A program made the position numbers and the translations under genes. DNA of 64,000 nt from Nematostella vectensis (lineage: Eukaryota > Cnidaria > Anthozoa > Actiniaria > Edwardsiidae). Positions within the stretch are counted from its first letter, which is position 1, and each line of letters begins with the position of its first letter. The stretch lies in contig NC_064046.1 in NCBI RefSeq assembly GCF_932526225.1, positions 3,658,001 to 3,722,000 of the forward strand, read 5' to 3'. Under the pieces are notes generated by a model. The model had not been told where the DNA came from and made no database searches. It saw nothing but the letters and a program-made list of their open reading frames with translations. Below, one piece after another: positions 23,101 to 35,074 of the stretch.

Positions 23101-24018
23101 TGCTGATTATCGTTTATCAATCTATGAAATACGTGTTGAGTAATAAAGATAGGCTCTGGGATGATGTTCTGGTTTTCCCATAAAAAGACACCAAACATAG
23201 TCATAGGATCAAAGCACGGGCACTGGGATAGTACCAGTCTTCGGCAGGATTAACTAATTATGATTAACTGGCGCTTCGCGTTTACAAACAAACCAAGTCG
23301 CTAGCGTACGCAAACAGCACATTGCATTGGAGGTGAATAACGGGGTTTGTGGCGGCTTAAAGAATTTGTGGGGATACTTTAAAGGTCGGAGAGAAAATGT
23401 GGATCATTTGAAAGATAAGTAAAAAAATTAAACTGGCGTAGTTTAAGCGGGTATCAATAGTTCACTAGATGCACACACATAAGGATTCTGATTGGATTTC
23501 GAATTTTAAATTTTCAAATACAGATAGTTTAAAGACTGGGAGTATCCTGACGCCCTTGTTCAAACCAACTATTTTGAGCCTCCTTATTGGATAGTATAAA
23601 ACTAGCTGCAAGCCATTACATTCTTCATACTTACGCGGCTCAAGAGGTTTGCGATCGCAGTCTACATCAGCCGCATGATCGCATATGTTTTTCACTGCAC
23701 TCCACTTAAGCTGTTCTGAGCATGTCCTGTGGTGAGTTTTGTGAAAGTCGTCGCACTGGTAGTACTTGGAACAATCGTCTGGATCCGCATAGTAGCCAGC
23801 GTTTCTTTCCGTGCAGAAATCGTCTACAGAAAAAGTACAAAATATGAGATTATTGATATGGGTGCTATCATGCAAATGGACTTGTGAACCATTGAATAGG
23901 ACAGGGCCGCATGAGATGCGTGTCTCCCTTGATAATATTTTACTTGATAAAGTGGGGACTCACCATCGGTAGCTAGCGCCACGCTGAAGCACACAATAGC
24001 AAAGACAAGAAATTTCAT
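20102..24018 (-). CDS. Secreted two-CBM14 protein, copy 3, six exons
   Basis: Exons on the minus strand are 24018-23964, 23823-23635, 22363-22229, 22022-21843, 21042-20856 and 20342-20102 (987 nt, 328 aa), with the phases of the other copies. The signal peptide is MKFLVFAIVCFSVALA. The first CBM14 reads GYYADPDDC, so it has the canonical six cysteines where copies 1 and 2 have an added one. Exon 3 is 12 nt longer than in copy 1 and differs in sequence (NLLLHPPLPYTRC). Exon 4 and exons 5-6 are almost identical to copy 2. A TATA-like promoter lies at about 24198. The copy is intact by all checks I can make. The role is inferred from CBM14 as extracellular chitin or glycan binding. Confidence 0.87.
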
Positions 24019-24140
24019 CTTGGATGCTCTAAAAAAATATGTTGATTTAGGAGATGTGGGAAAATTTTATGCAACATCGTTTTACTAAAAATAAAAAATG
24101 AGTTAGGGCAATATTCTCAACGCAGTGAAATTGTATTTAC

Positions 24141-24206
24141 CTTTTCCTTTGCCTTGACTGTAACCTTCCAGTTTTGATTGCTGTATATTGGTCTCTTTAT
24201 ATGCGC
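24141..24206 (-). promoter_or_regulatory. TATA-type promoter and 5' UTR exon of the copy-3 gene
   Basis: On the minus strand GCATATAAAGAG (about 24194-24205) is followed by 50-60 nt ending in ggaaaag|gtaaat (donor at 24140). A matching acceptor (tttttttag) lies just before the ATG at 24018. This supports a short non-coding first exon and an intron of about 110 bp. Confidence 0.55.
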
Positions 24207-24523
24207 TTTCTTAAAGATAGGCATGTTTCTTAACATATCGCAGAATTGATGATGTTTTAACATCCGGTAAGGCCGTTAGAAAAACAGGAAACTGTCAGGC
24301 AATATTTTTTAAGGCCTGGCTAAACAAGTCGAGCGCGACATGTAGCGTGCGACATGTCTCTTAATTCAGCCACCAGAAGAGACATTATATAGCGCGCGCC
24401 AAATCTTGTAGAAGTGACAAAGAAATGTTCCTCAGATAGTTAAGAAACATTTTCGTATCGCTCTCTACAAAATTTGTCGCGCACTACATGTTTTTGGTGG
24501 TGGCTAAACTAAAATGCCACGTA

Positions 24524-24860
24524 AAATGGCATAGCCAATATGGATATCAAAAAGACACATATCAAACATATTCCCCACGGATAGTGTCCTTCGTATGCAT
24601 TGCCTTATATGGGCATTAATGGCCATATTTAGAAGAGCTAAAGTTTTCCCGCTCCCTGATCTCCAGAAAACATGGTGAAAAATATGTCAAAAAAAACTTT
24701 ATCGCTTGGTCAAATCTTTATCACACAAGTCTTGAAAAGCCCTTAGACCCAGGCCTCCAAGAGATTGGCCGAGCGAGATTTAAGGTCACCCAAATATTGA
24801 TATGTGAAGAAAAACGGCTTTTCTTCATGTTTTTTTGATATCCATATGGGCTATGCCATT
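24524..24860. repeat. MITE with inverted ends aatggcatagcc...ggctatgccatt
   Basis: The left end aatggcatagccaatatgga and the right end tccatatgggctatgccatt are inverted copies, each followed inward by tatcaaaaa-type sequence. The 337-bp interior has no coding frame. Confidence 0.7.
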
Positions 24861-26310
24861 ATGAAATTGATATAAATTTCAATAAATTACATCTTCGATA
24901 AAAATTGTTTATCTTCTTTCTTTTTTCTTCACATTTTTATTTAACCAAACATATAAAAGTATTGTTGAATGATATGATCCCACTCTTCTCCAGAAATTTT
25001 ACATATGGCATAAATAAGTGAATAAATGCACGGCTACATAAAGTATAAGTTCATGTGTCATATCGTCTGCTATTATTAATTTAATAGTTCCAAATGATAA
25101 TACCAGTTTCCTTAACACAGAATTTATACAAGTGATGCGTCCATGCCTCCTCGAGATAAATTGCTATAACATAAATGTACTCGAGACTTGTTTTTACCTG
25201 TAACAACAGGAAACTCAAATGCATAAATAGTGATTAAATATATTAGCACGGCCATCAAATATATGTGTATGGTTGATGATATTAAAGACCCATTTCCAGC
25301 TCGTTTTTATGATATATTGTCTATTGATCACGCTATTTTTTGCTGTTTAATGCTCAGCAAGGTCCAAGGTTTCCATCGTTTCTAAGAAACATTCAAAAAC
25401 ACTTACTCGGACAAGATGAAGAATATGAACAAATTAAAGGGAACGTGTCGAGACTTTTTATTGGGCCACAGATTTCAGCCACCCGCTTAAATCATCTTCA
25501 TACTTTCTATAACAGGAAACTGATAGAGAATATAATTTTGAAAACGTCGATCTAAGAGACTTGATATCTTTCTGAATTTTCTAAAAAAAGGTTCGCACAT
25601 CCCTATGGATCACTTGTTTGGTGCAGAATATCATTTTATATCAAGTCTTCTTCGATAATAGGTGTATGTATATGTAAGGTTTTCCATTTATAAGGTATCC
25701 CAGGAGTTCTCACGTCGTCGTGACAAAGAACCTCACTCTTGGTAAAGGGTATAGCAAACGCCAAAGGATCTTCGCAGACGGAATCATTAGAAAGTTAAAA
25801 GGGAGCAGTCGATATTTACCGGGAGAAGGAAGGGGAAAGAGTTATATCAAATTTTAAAATCTTTACCAACACATCACGGTATTCGTTGGATCCTAATTCT
25901 GTCATTATCAATCCGTGGTCACAACAATCCATTCTTTTATTAGAAATCTCAATATTGATAATTCGGTGCGATGACGAGAAGATCAGAGCCAGAATTGTCA
26001 TCGAAACGATCGTGCAAGAACTATTAATGACATTAAAGGACCGTCAAAAAATTATTCCTTTTCAACCCGACCCTCACCCTAAGTTATTCCTGTGTACGCG
26101 CCTGATAACATGTGTGACTCTTCCATTAATGAACGAGTCCGTGCAGTAAGAAAGGTATACCCGGGCCAACCTTAGAGAATATTCAAGTTGGTGGAAGCAA
26201 AATGTCAGATTTTACTCCTTAAGCGGATCTTTGTGAATTTCCCTCGATGATGAAAGCTCAGAGTTTGTTTACCGTTATGGCTACAAAGAACGACATACAA
26301 AGAGTGGCAA
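24861..26310. other. AT-rich intergenic sequence, no gene recognised
   Basis: Only small open frames without family resemblance are present (25340-25555 +, 25886-26149 +). A fragment of the CAGGCGCGTAC MITE end (cctgtgtacgcgcctg) is seen near 26089-26105. Confidence 0.5.
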
Positions 26311-26537
26311 TAGGTGGTTTTCACGATGCTGCGGGCGCATAGATAAGGTGACAGACTGGCGGGTCACAGCTGATCCAAAATTGCGTAAGAAGTGAATGTT
26401 ACAGACGAAGATATAGAAATGCTGCCAGACTGCTTCTTTCGCGGAGTTTTGGAGTCAAATTTCCCTTATCCCGCATTTTAGATCAGTTGTGGTCCGCCAG
26501 TCTGTGACATGCACGCGCAACATCGTGATAACGGTCA
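26311..26537. repeat. MITE family B, copy 1 (ends cacgatg-ttgcg...cgcaacatcgtg)
   Basis: An inverted repeat joins cacgatgctgcgggcgcat ... gacagactggcgg on the left to ccgccagtctgtgacatg ... gcgcaacatcgtg on the right. The same element, better preserved, occurs at 61225-61460. Confidence 0.75.
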
Positions 26538-26559
26538 AAAGAATACTTTAACTAATTCA

Positions 26560-27129
26560 GGGGCCTTCCACACTAACACAGATTTGTTTGAATCCGCATA
26601 CTTTTTGATACGTTTAGGCCTTCCGTCCACTCTAAGAGGCGCGCTAGATCCAGCGAATCCGGATACGTGAAAGTGAATCAAAATGAATCCGTATACTTTG
26701 GACGGTCGAATCAGTAGGATTGTTATTGTAAATAGTTTCGTCAAAGATTTCGCTGTAAACAGTATTTGTAAATAGCTTTTATTTCTGTTTCTGTTGAGGA
26801 CCTTGCGTACATTATCATTGTGATATGAAGTGAATCCCTGATTAAAATAGGCACCTGCCTGCCTGCCTGCCTGCTGTCTATCCGTATCAAAATGAAAACG
26901 ATGGCGTCATATCGCAGAGGCTCGCGCCGCGTTGAGCATGCGCATATAAAAAAATTACGTCACCATGTACCTTTCAGCGTTTTCAGACGTTTGAATCCGT
27001 GTTAGTGTGGACGGCTGGATCCGGGCGAACACGATGCGAAAACGATAGTGTGGACGCGAATCAAGTGATGCGTTTTCGGCGAACCGAATCAGGATACTTT
27101 TGAATCCATGTTGGTGTGGAAGAACCCTT
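26560..27129. repeat. Non-autonomous DNA transposon of about 570 bp with inverted ends
   Basis: The left end gggccttccacactaacac and the right end gttggtgtggaagaaccc are inverted copies, and subterminal tttgaatcc blocks are also shared. The sequence is consistent with a hAT-like MITE, but I could not identify an 8-bp target duplication with certainty. Confidence 0.55.
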
Positions 27130-27599
27130 CAAAGAAAGGTTATATATCCGCAACACTCGTTGTATTCCTCTGTGATTTCAAAAGTATGAGGTTGCACTCT
27201 AGTGGCTTATGGGTAGTGTATAAATGGCAAAATCTTGGGCTCTGAAAGCCATTTGATAACTATGTTTACAGGCTCAAATACAAGACGACTAATAACTCAC
27301 CAAACCTTGATTTGTTTTTATTTACGCTTACTTGCTAACTTATCGCGCTTACTTGCTAACTAACACACAGGAACTGTTTTGGGTTACGGTTTTATTTGAA
27401 GCATATTGGTGTACGCATTTTTAACTTTTTCTTTTACAACTATTTTTATGAGAATCTTCCCTTTCTTTATCGCTCATCCCCCTTATTAACCACTTTAAAG
27501 TGGTAGGGCTAAAATTAGGCCAAGACAAACAAGTATATAGCCCTAAAAAGGCCTAAAAAATTCTGGAGCCCTGAAAAAAAATCAAAATAGGTAGGGGCT

Positions 27600-27848
27600 A
27601 AAAAATACCCACTCCGCTGTCGAACTGTAGCTATAGCCATGCTCGCCCTTTCCCACACATGCGGACTCCTTGTTATTCTTTTCACTCCTGGTCGTAGTTC
27701 TGCAGGCAGTAGTTATCTGGGGATGCGAATGGACCGATGGGACCACTCCAGCACTTGCCGTAAAAGAAGAGCAACAACAACAAAAAAAAAAACAAAGAGA
27801 AAGATGTGTGGCCTTTGCTATGGGCTGCCTCAGCAAACCGATTGTATC
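27600..27848 (-). pseudogene. Relic of the last exon of a CBM14-family gene (copy 5)
   Basis: The minus strand reads F-Y-G-K-C-W-S-G-P, then P-D-N-Y-C-L-Q-N-Y and, after a stop and a frameshift, A-C-V-G-K-G. These match FYGECWSGP, PDNCVQNY and ACVGKAW of exon 6 in copies 1-3. An upstream piece (27815-27840) resembles the A-K-A-A-Y start of that exon. The exon is interrupted by a poly(A)/(CAA) tract, an in-frame stop and frameshifts, so it cannot be functional as it stands. Confidence 0.75.
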
Positions 27849-28250
27849 ACCCATAAATGTAATAACACCCATAAATGTAATAATACCCATAAATGTAATA
27901 ACACCCATAAATGTAATAACACCCATAAATGTAATAACACCCATAAATGTAATAACACCCATAAATGTAATAACACCCATAAATGTAATAACACCCATAA
28001 ATGTAATAACACCCATAAATGTAATAACACCCATAAATGTAATAGCACCCATAAATGTAATAGCACCCATAAATGTAAGAACACCCAAAAATGTAATAAC
28101 ACCCATAAATGTAAGAACAACCGTAAATGTAAGAAAACGTCGCCCATAAATGTAAGAACAACGATAAATGTAAGAACACATCGCCTATAAATGTAACAAA
28201 CAGTCAACAATAAATGTAAGAGCACGTCGCCCATAAATGTAATAACGTAT
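27849..28250. repeat. 18-bp tandem repeat acccataaatgtaataac
   Basis: About 14 near-perfect 18-bp units run from 27849 to about 28110, then degenerate copies to 28250. Because 18 is a multiple of 3, every frame without a stop stays open, which explains the overlapping open frames on both strands. A single inverted unit (gttattacatttatgggtg) lies at 28442-28461. Confidence 0.9.
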
Positions 28251-28730
28251 AATTATGACTAACAAATACAATATTAGACAACCAAACTTGGCAGATGTCG
28301 TGTAGGTGTCAAGGGGGGTGCAATGGTATGGTATCTTGGCATGACGTCATCAATTACGTCATTAAAAACGGAAATACTCAAATCTTATTGTAGAGACGTC
28401 ATTAGACAACCACACACTTGCCAGATGCCATGTAGGTGTGGGTGTTATTACATTTATGGGTGATGCTCCGACAAGACAGACTGAAAAAAACAAATCGATT
28501 AATATAAAAACAAGATCACGTGAGAAAGATCTGAAATGTAAAAAAGTTGACTATTGCAATACAATTAGGAGGATGACCAAGAGGCCAGTATATATTCCAT
28601 TCTTTCTGCTGGCCTCTAACTGTGGCTGCTCTACGAGAATAACAATAGCTTATCATATAGTTTATTTCTTTAGTAAAGTTTAGCTCACACAAGAAGCTAA
28701 AAATCTTATTTCTTGAACACTTATTTTTAC

Positions 28731-28805
28731 CTGGTCTACTGTACCCTTGCAACTCTATGCTGCGATTACAGAGATTTGGGCTCCTTTTATGCTTTCTTAT
28801 TTCTA
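28731..28805 (-). promoter_or_regulatory. Leftover promoter and 5' UTR exon of the copy-5 relic
   Basis: The minus strand has GCATAAAAGGAGCCC, then aatcgcagcatagag, then accag|gtaaaa. The order and wording match the copy-2 upstream region (TAAAAGGTGCCC, aatcgcagtagag, GTGAGT donor). No signal-peptide exon is visible between this and the broken exon 6. Confidence 0.45.
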
Positions 28806-29583
28806 GGCGTATCTCCTAAAATAACGCAAAACTAACGTCTGTCAGTGATTATAAAAAACAAAAAATTTATGGCAATGTTTTCATACCATTTTCAACACAT
28901 TTTCACGATATATAGCATTATTGATTACCTTATTTTGCTTTCTCAAGTTCTCACATGGGGGGGGGGGGGGGGCTAAAAGCGTTTTGGGTACGTCGAAGGG
29001 GTGGGGTCATAAAAGTTTCAATGTGGTTGAAGGGGGGTTTAAAAAAAAGTTTCATCCCTTAGGAAACTTTTTTATTTATTATTATCATTATTATGGGTAA
29101 TCAAAATTCAAGAAAAGCTGTTTTAACAATAAATAACAATAACATATTTAGGCTTCATTTATTGCTGTTGAGCCGTGAACGCTTTCCCACAAATGACAAA
29201 TTCAAGAATGTTTATTACTCGGTAGTAGTTCATTTAAGCTTGACCTATAGGATCAATAAAAAACGGAAATTTATGCATTTGTAAATATCAGAAATCTAGT
29301 ATGGCAGGTTATTAGATAATTTAAATGTGTAAAAAGTCTGACTCGGATACCTTTGGTTTGGACACCCCCGCAAGTACCAGATCTGGGAGATCTATCAGAC
29401 CAAGGGCACAGGACAATTTTATCTTTTATTAGGACAGTCTCTTGCAGTAAAATATAAAATTGTTCTGCGTACGTAATATTATACGTAGTATAATAGTGAT
29501 AGGTATAGAAACATATTCTTTTTACTGTTTCAAAATGCCAAAAGGCCACATTTGACTTATTGATATCAAGAAAATTCAGTCAA
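28806..29583. other. Intergenic, no gene recognised
   Basis: AT-rich sequence with a G run near 28960-28972 and short unsupported open frames on both strands. Confidence 0.45.
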
Positions 29584-29835
29584 AAATTGTCGTTTTTGCC
29601 AAACGCGGTCACTTCCATACAAGGAAACTAATATATTCCTTATTTCGTAAAAATTCAAGATTCTTGTAATTTTTAAGGTTACCGTACCGCAGGTGCTTCG
29701 TAAACTTTATGACTTGTAATCAGAAGAGAAAAACAGTGACTGTGACCACCTTTGGTCAATGGGGAAAGTATCTGAAAAGAAACTAAGAGTCCTCGGTACC
29801 AGTCCCTCAAAACAACAACGTTTTCTTCATATGGT
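29584..29835. repeat. Dispersed repeat, copy 1 (second copy at 44203-44440)
   Basis: Shared blocks occur in the same order in both places: ccaaacgc-gtcacttccata, gtaaactttatgacttgtaa, cagaagagaaaaacagtgac, then a run that encodes no stable frame. Copies differ by substitutions and small indels. The element type is unknown. Confidence 0.7.
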
Positions 29836-30018
29836 AATAAGGAATATTATTTCTAGGTTTTTTCTTCATTGCATGATTTGTTTATATGTATCTATTTTTA
29901 ATATTAGATATGTAGTTATGAGGATTTTCAAAGAGAAGAGGGGGGGGGGGTAAAACAAGTTTTTTGGTTTCTCCTGGGGGGGGGGGGGGGGGGGGGGGGA
30001 GAGGTCAACAAAGTTTTG

Positions 30019-30289
30019 ATGTTGACAAAGCGGGAGTTGTACAGAAAACTCAAGTGGAGTGGCGCTGAATACCGACCCCTCTCGGCCATAAATAATGAAC
30101 GCTTCTTTAAAGGTGAAATCGTAAGAATCGTTGGGCGACTTTCCAGAATACAAAGTTCCTTTCTTCGTTTGGGAATAGTCAGTGCAACCAAACAGGCTGT
30201 GCTATTGCTCAATATCATGGGAAAATTTATGGAGGGGGATCAAGTTTATGGTGTTGTCAGAAATTTTGTTTGTGAAGGATATTTTGTGT
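30019..30289 (+). CDS. Possible first exon of a small OB-fold-like protein
   Basis: An ATG at 30019 opens a frame starting MLTKRELYRKLKWSGAEYR. It continues through E-I-V-R-I-V-G-R-L, an L-G-I-V segment, A-V-L-L-L, then G-D-Q-V-Y-G-V-V. The VR-x-VGRL ... LLL ... GD-x-VYGVV pattern is like the strand order of small OB-fold proteins (TEN1 or RPA3 type), but this is resemblance by eye only. A good donor (ttttgt|gtatgt, 30288) would end the exon, and the frame beyond it turns into T-rich, intron-like sequence. A downstream exon is not identified. A G run of more than 20 bases just upstream may hide sequence errors. Confidence 0.3.
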
Positions 30290-30469
30290 ATGTGTTCATG
30301 ATTTTTTTTCTTTTCTTTCCACTATGCAGGATTTTTTTTCTTACATTGTGGGTCTGCTTACTATTAACTTTTCTAGAAGTCGGGGATTTTCTTACAAATT
30401 GGCTGGTTGTTTCTGTCTTGTTTGCTTCCCTCTTGGCTTTTCCGAACAAATCCAGTGACGGCTAAGCAA

Positions 30470-32547
30470 GTGACAGACAAACAAAATCAAAAATGAAAGT
30501 TAAATAATGAAATGTTGTGCAAAATCTTAAATGTTATTTTTTAAGAGATCTTTACTGTACAGCGTATAGAGAAGAGATATGTCATAGGTAGGTCACTACT
30601 TCCAGGGTCTGGATGGGGGATCTGCATGTAGGTAGTAAGTTAAAATTTCCATAATTTGTCGGTTAGTCGGTAAGAATTATCGGTCTTTGTTGGTAGTTGG
30701 TGAATCTAAGCTAGTATTCGCTCTTCTACCATATTTCATGATTTAGTAGTTAATAACTTATTGATAATGAATTAATTATGGAATAATAATTCACTGAAAA
30801 TTTGATGCAACAGAAAATACATAGTGCAGATTCTGAAATGGCCGAATTTAAATAGATTGACATTGGAAGTAAAAAGTAAAAATAGCAGAAAAAATAAAAT
30901 GTCGGTAGTCAGCAAAAAGTTTTTTGTCGCTAGTTTTTTTCATGTTTTGTCGGCAGTCAGTTACTTTTTAAGAAGTTTTTCGCTAGTCTGTTAACCCCAT
31001 CCAGACCCTGTACTGCCCTCTTAAATTTTTCGTTTAAGATCGCCTCGCCTAGGAGCAGCCCCTCCCCACCCCCCTTCGGTTATGTCCCTGGAGAGGTCTA
31101 TGGCTATGTGCTACAACATCATGCTCTATTTCACTTGAAGTGTAGGTAATTTAATGGTTGCAGAGTGCTAAAATCATTTATGTGCAAGGCAGTGACCTAT
31201 AAACTAAACAAAGATGAATTAGTGTGGTTTTCAAAATCCCGTGAAACAAAATGTAATAGTTGTAGTATTGGGCTCCCTGTGTTATTTCGTTAAAAGTACT
31301 GCTTGGTTACGCAGCACGTGTGTTCGGTTTAATATGGCTTCGGTCTATTAAAAGTTAAGAGTCCCTCGAAGAATCGTCTTGTTTCTCGGCAATTCTATAC
31401 CGACAAACACTACAACAGTCAAGCCAGAATAAACGAGAACAATTAGTATTAAATAAACAAAATAATAGTATTTCACGGGTATTTGAAAACCACTCTAAGA
31501 CCACATTATAAACGCTTTCATTCAATTTATCAACCTTTATCGAGTTGTTGTTAATTGTACAATAACAGAGAGAGCCATAGGTAAGAAAGCTGCTGTAATC
31601 GGACATTCTGCAACCCTCGTTAAATAAAATAAATTGTACTTCTTTGTGACAAAAGGGAAGCCAGAGGCTTATAGGGCCCGGTAGTGATTGTATAATTAAA
31701 AATAACATATTTGATTAGATGGGACTTAATTACAACGTGACACACACAACACACGCACACACTGGGACTAAACGTTGTAAGGGTGGCTATGGTCGATGGC
31801 AACGTGAACATTATTTGCAGCTTCATCATCCAAGGCTATTTACATAACCCTGTTTTTCTAGATTTTCTTGATAATTAGATATGCATGAACCGTCTTCAAG
31901 AGAGTACTTTAAAGTGACGCTCAATTATTGAGCAAGAATCATCAACAAGTGTGAATCACAGAAGAATCCCAAGTGATAAAGAGCCTCCTTTTCGCCCGAT
32001 AATAAACAATAATCGGAAAAAAGAAGTTTTATTCAACTTGTTAAAAGTTTTCAAAAACAAAAATAAATCAGTGTATTAAGCGAAATCACGGAACGCACAC
32101 ACAGTGTTACTAATAATCGTTAAGACATTGCGTGCCTACCTTGGAATGAGGTACTAGAGCGAGTCAGGCGTGCTATCAACCATTCTTTCTGTCTCTTTCT
32201 TCTGATTCTAACTCTGTGAGTCCACTTACACACACAACTGTGAAAAGGCTTGACACACGAACAAGGTACTGTGATGCTGTATTATGATTGGATAATATAT
32301 AGATTTAGGCACTGTCTAAAAGCGGAGCCAGCATTGAACACCTTCTGTGTTGACTGATTGAGGTATTTTTGGGGGATCTAGGATCCTGCTCTTTACTGAG
32401 ATTTATTTATTGTACCAACCAAATGGATCCAGGCCTTATTCAATAATTTAAATTATGCAGTACATCAAAGTTAACAAACACAATCCCTGGTGTGAATATG
32501 GCTGTCAAAGTTTTCAAGAGTCTAATGGTAAATTCTTATGTCCCATC
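30470..32547. other. Intergenic, no gene recognised
   Basis: No open frame with family resemblance and no convincing structural RNA is seen. A CA-rich stretch is present near 31739-31765. Confidence 0.45.
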
Positions 32548-33930
32548 ATAGAAGTTCCATTATAAATATTTTTTTATGAAAACAATACTCCAACAAGCTT
32601 TGCCCTTGTGCAGAATAGGTCATGGATGTAACAGCATTCCAAAGATTTGAAATAATATATTTAGACTGTTTAGATGCCATACTGTAATTTTTATGCATTG
32701 ATTTAGTGGCGATTCTCTCCTTCATTGGACCGAATATTCGGAAAAATGTCTGGAAATTAAAATCCAAAAATATATCTCCTTTTATGCATTACATATCGGT
32801 GCACCCAGCATTTATTATATAGTGGCCTTGTTGTTGGTTGCCTACTCCAAAATTAATGCAATGAAGAAAAAACAGATTGATTTTGGAAGCAAATCCTAAA
32901 AAAAAACATCTAAGGCACCAGTGCTAAAATGCTAACTTCTAATTTCTAACCAAACCCTTTCATTGATCTATGTTTGGGGTAGAGAGAAAGCAAAGAGTAT
33001 CAATTGACTAAAAAATAGTCGACGGGGGAGGAGATATAAAGGGAATTGACTCAACTTGAAAGGTTTGTTGAAAAAAATATAACAGTAATGAAAATAATTT
33101 GATTAAGCATTTCTTGACATTTCCCCTTTCCCATTATCTTAACCCTTTCATCACCACAGGCCTCTAAAGAGGCCATGTCTTGCTATCCAAGCTATGTGAA
33201 CAGAATTCTATTATTGTTGCTAGTGTTATAAAGTTTAAGTATCTTGCCCTAAAAAACCCTTCCTCTTAATAAAAGTTCCATTAATGTACATTTGTAAAGC
33301 TACATTCTGACAAGCTTTGTCCTTGCGAAGAACAAGTAATGAATGAAACAGGATTTCAAAGATAGAATATAGTGTCAGACACAATTTTAGATAAGATGCA
33401 ATACTGAAGTTTTAATGTACCATTTTAAGTGGTGATTTTCCATCCCCATGGCAATTAATATCTACAAATATACATCCAGTAATGCATTATATTTTGGTGT
33501 TTTTAGAAACCCTGGATCCAACCATTCCAATAAAATAAATCTAAACCTTTAAAATAAATGTAATGGAAAAGGGAAGGAAATCCTAAAAAGAAGATATAAG
33601 TGAAAGTACTAAATGAAAATTTCTAATTTAAAAATCAAATCTGTTTATTAATTTGTTTTTGGTGTAAAGGGGAAATAGCGAAGAGCATCAATTGCATAAA
33701 AATAGTCAACATGGAGAAGGAAAGGAAGAAATATGACTCTTCTTTAAATGTTTGAAAAGAAAATATAATAACAATAATGTGATAATTATATTCAGTACTT
33801 TCCTAAAATATCCCCTTTCCCATTATCTTTAAGTTAATAGAAAACTGTTTTCGTTACAGATTTATTATTGAAAAAGCAAAATTATGTTTTTAGTTTTATA
33901 TAATATAAGTATCTTGTTCTAAAAAAAACC
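32548..33930. repeat. Diverged tandem duplication, two units of about 700 bp
   Basis: Ordered matching blocks at an offset of roughly 670-730 bp link the two halves. Examples are caagctttgccctt / caagctttgtccttg, tttcccctttcccattatctt at 33118 and a near copy at 33798, and aagtatcttgccctaaaaaa at 33238 with a near copy at 33907. Neither unit encodes a recognisable protein. Confidence 0.65.
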
Positions 33931-34554
33931 TATTGAGTGTGTACTGCTGAATCACATAGTAATGCCCTAGTCATTTGAGCCCCCTCCCTTATGGTCCTGG
34001 GGAAGTCAGGGGTTAATGTGGGGTTTTAGATTACTTTTTAACCAGAATATATCAAGAGGGGTGGTGGTATTGACTGTTTTTGACTCTTAACTTGGAAACA
34101 GGCTTTGATTAAAGTCTAATCCCCCACCCTTTCCTGGGACCATGTGTGTGGGGGTATCAAATGACTAGTGAATAAGAACTCCCTACTGTCTTTCAGACAT
34201 GTCTTTCAAGACATGGTTTTCAATTCTCATGTCTTCCAGTCTTAGCATTCTTCTTGGCCCTCAGGTAGTCCCTGGTTCATAAAAGAGTGACATTTCTTTC
34301 AAAAAAATCCTTTTATCAAGACATTTATAATCTGACTAATTTCCACAAATACTTGAAAAAATAATAATAAACACATGAGATGTAAGATGCAGACAATAAC
34401 AATACATATTGGCAATAGGGGTTGAATTTTGTTTTGTTTTTATCCTCGGTAAGGAAAATGTCTCTTGTAAGTTGAAAAAGTTGCTGTATCTTCTAAGGAT
34501 ATGTATCTTTTTAGGACTAAGAGCACAGGATATAAAGACAAGAACGGTCTTCTT

Positions 34555-35074
34555 TACCAGTATATGACAAATGCAACACGATATTGGTTAGCCTTTATGA
34601 AATATTTCAACAGAATCAAGAATAAAGATAGAACAAAGAATGTCAAAACAAAAGGTGTTATGCTCAAATAATTTGATTACTAACTTTAGTACTCGCATTC
34701 TCAAAGCAAACAAAAAGGACAACAAAATGCCCAATAACTGTCATATCCTCAATAGACAATACAAATCGTCGTTCGAAACTCACCTTGCATTGTTTTTGTC
34801 GCTTTCTTGTGGTTTACCAGTATATGACAAATGCAACACGATATTGGTTAGCCTTTATGAAATATTTCAACAGAATCAAGAATAAAGATAGAACAAAGAA
34901 TGTCAAAACAAAAGGTGTTATGCTCAAATAATTTGATTACTAACTTTAGTACTCGCATTCTCAAAGCAAACAAAAAGGACAACAAAATGCCCAATAACTG
35001 TCATATCCTCAATAGACAATACAAATCGTCGTTCGAAACTCACCTTGCATTGTTTTTGTCGCTTTCTTGTGGTT
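34555..35074. repeat. Perfect or near-perfect 260-bp tandem duplication
   Basis: The block beginning taccagtatatgacaaatgc at 34556 repeats at 34816 and continues without a difference that I can see to gctttcttgtggtt. Each unit carries the same short open frame (MSKQKVLCSNN...), which resembles no known protein and probably is not coding. Confidence 0.85.

Noticed and set aside
27582-28234. Frames with T-F-M-G-V-I, N-T-H-K-C-N or Y-I-Y-G-C-Y repeats on both strands
   Set aside because: By-products of the 18-bp tandem repeat, which leaves all stop-free frames open. No protein-like sequence outside it.
27849-28250. Regularly spaced repeats as a CRISPR array
   Set aside because: The units abut directly with no unique spacers and the genome is eukaryotic.
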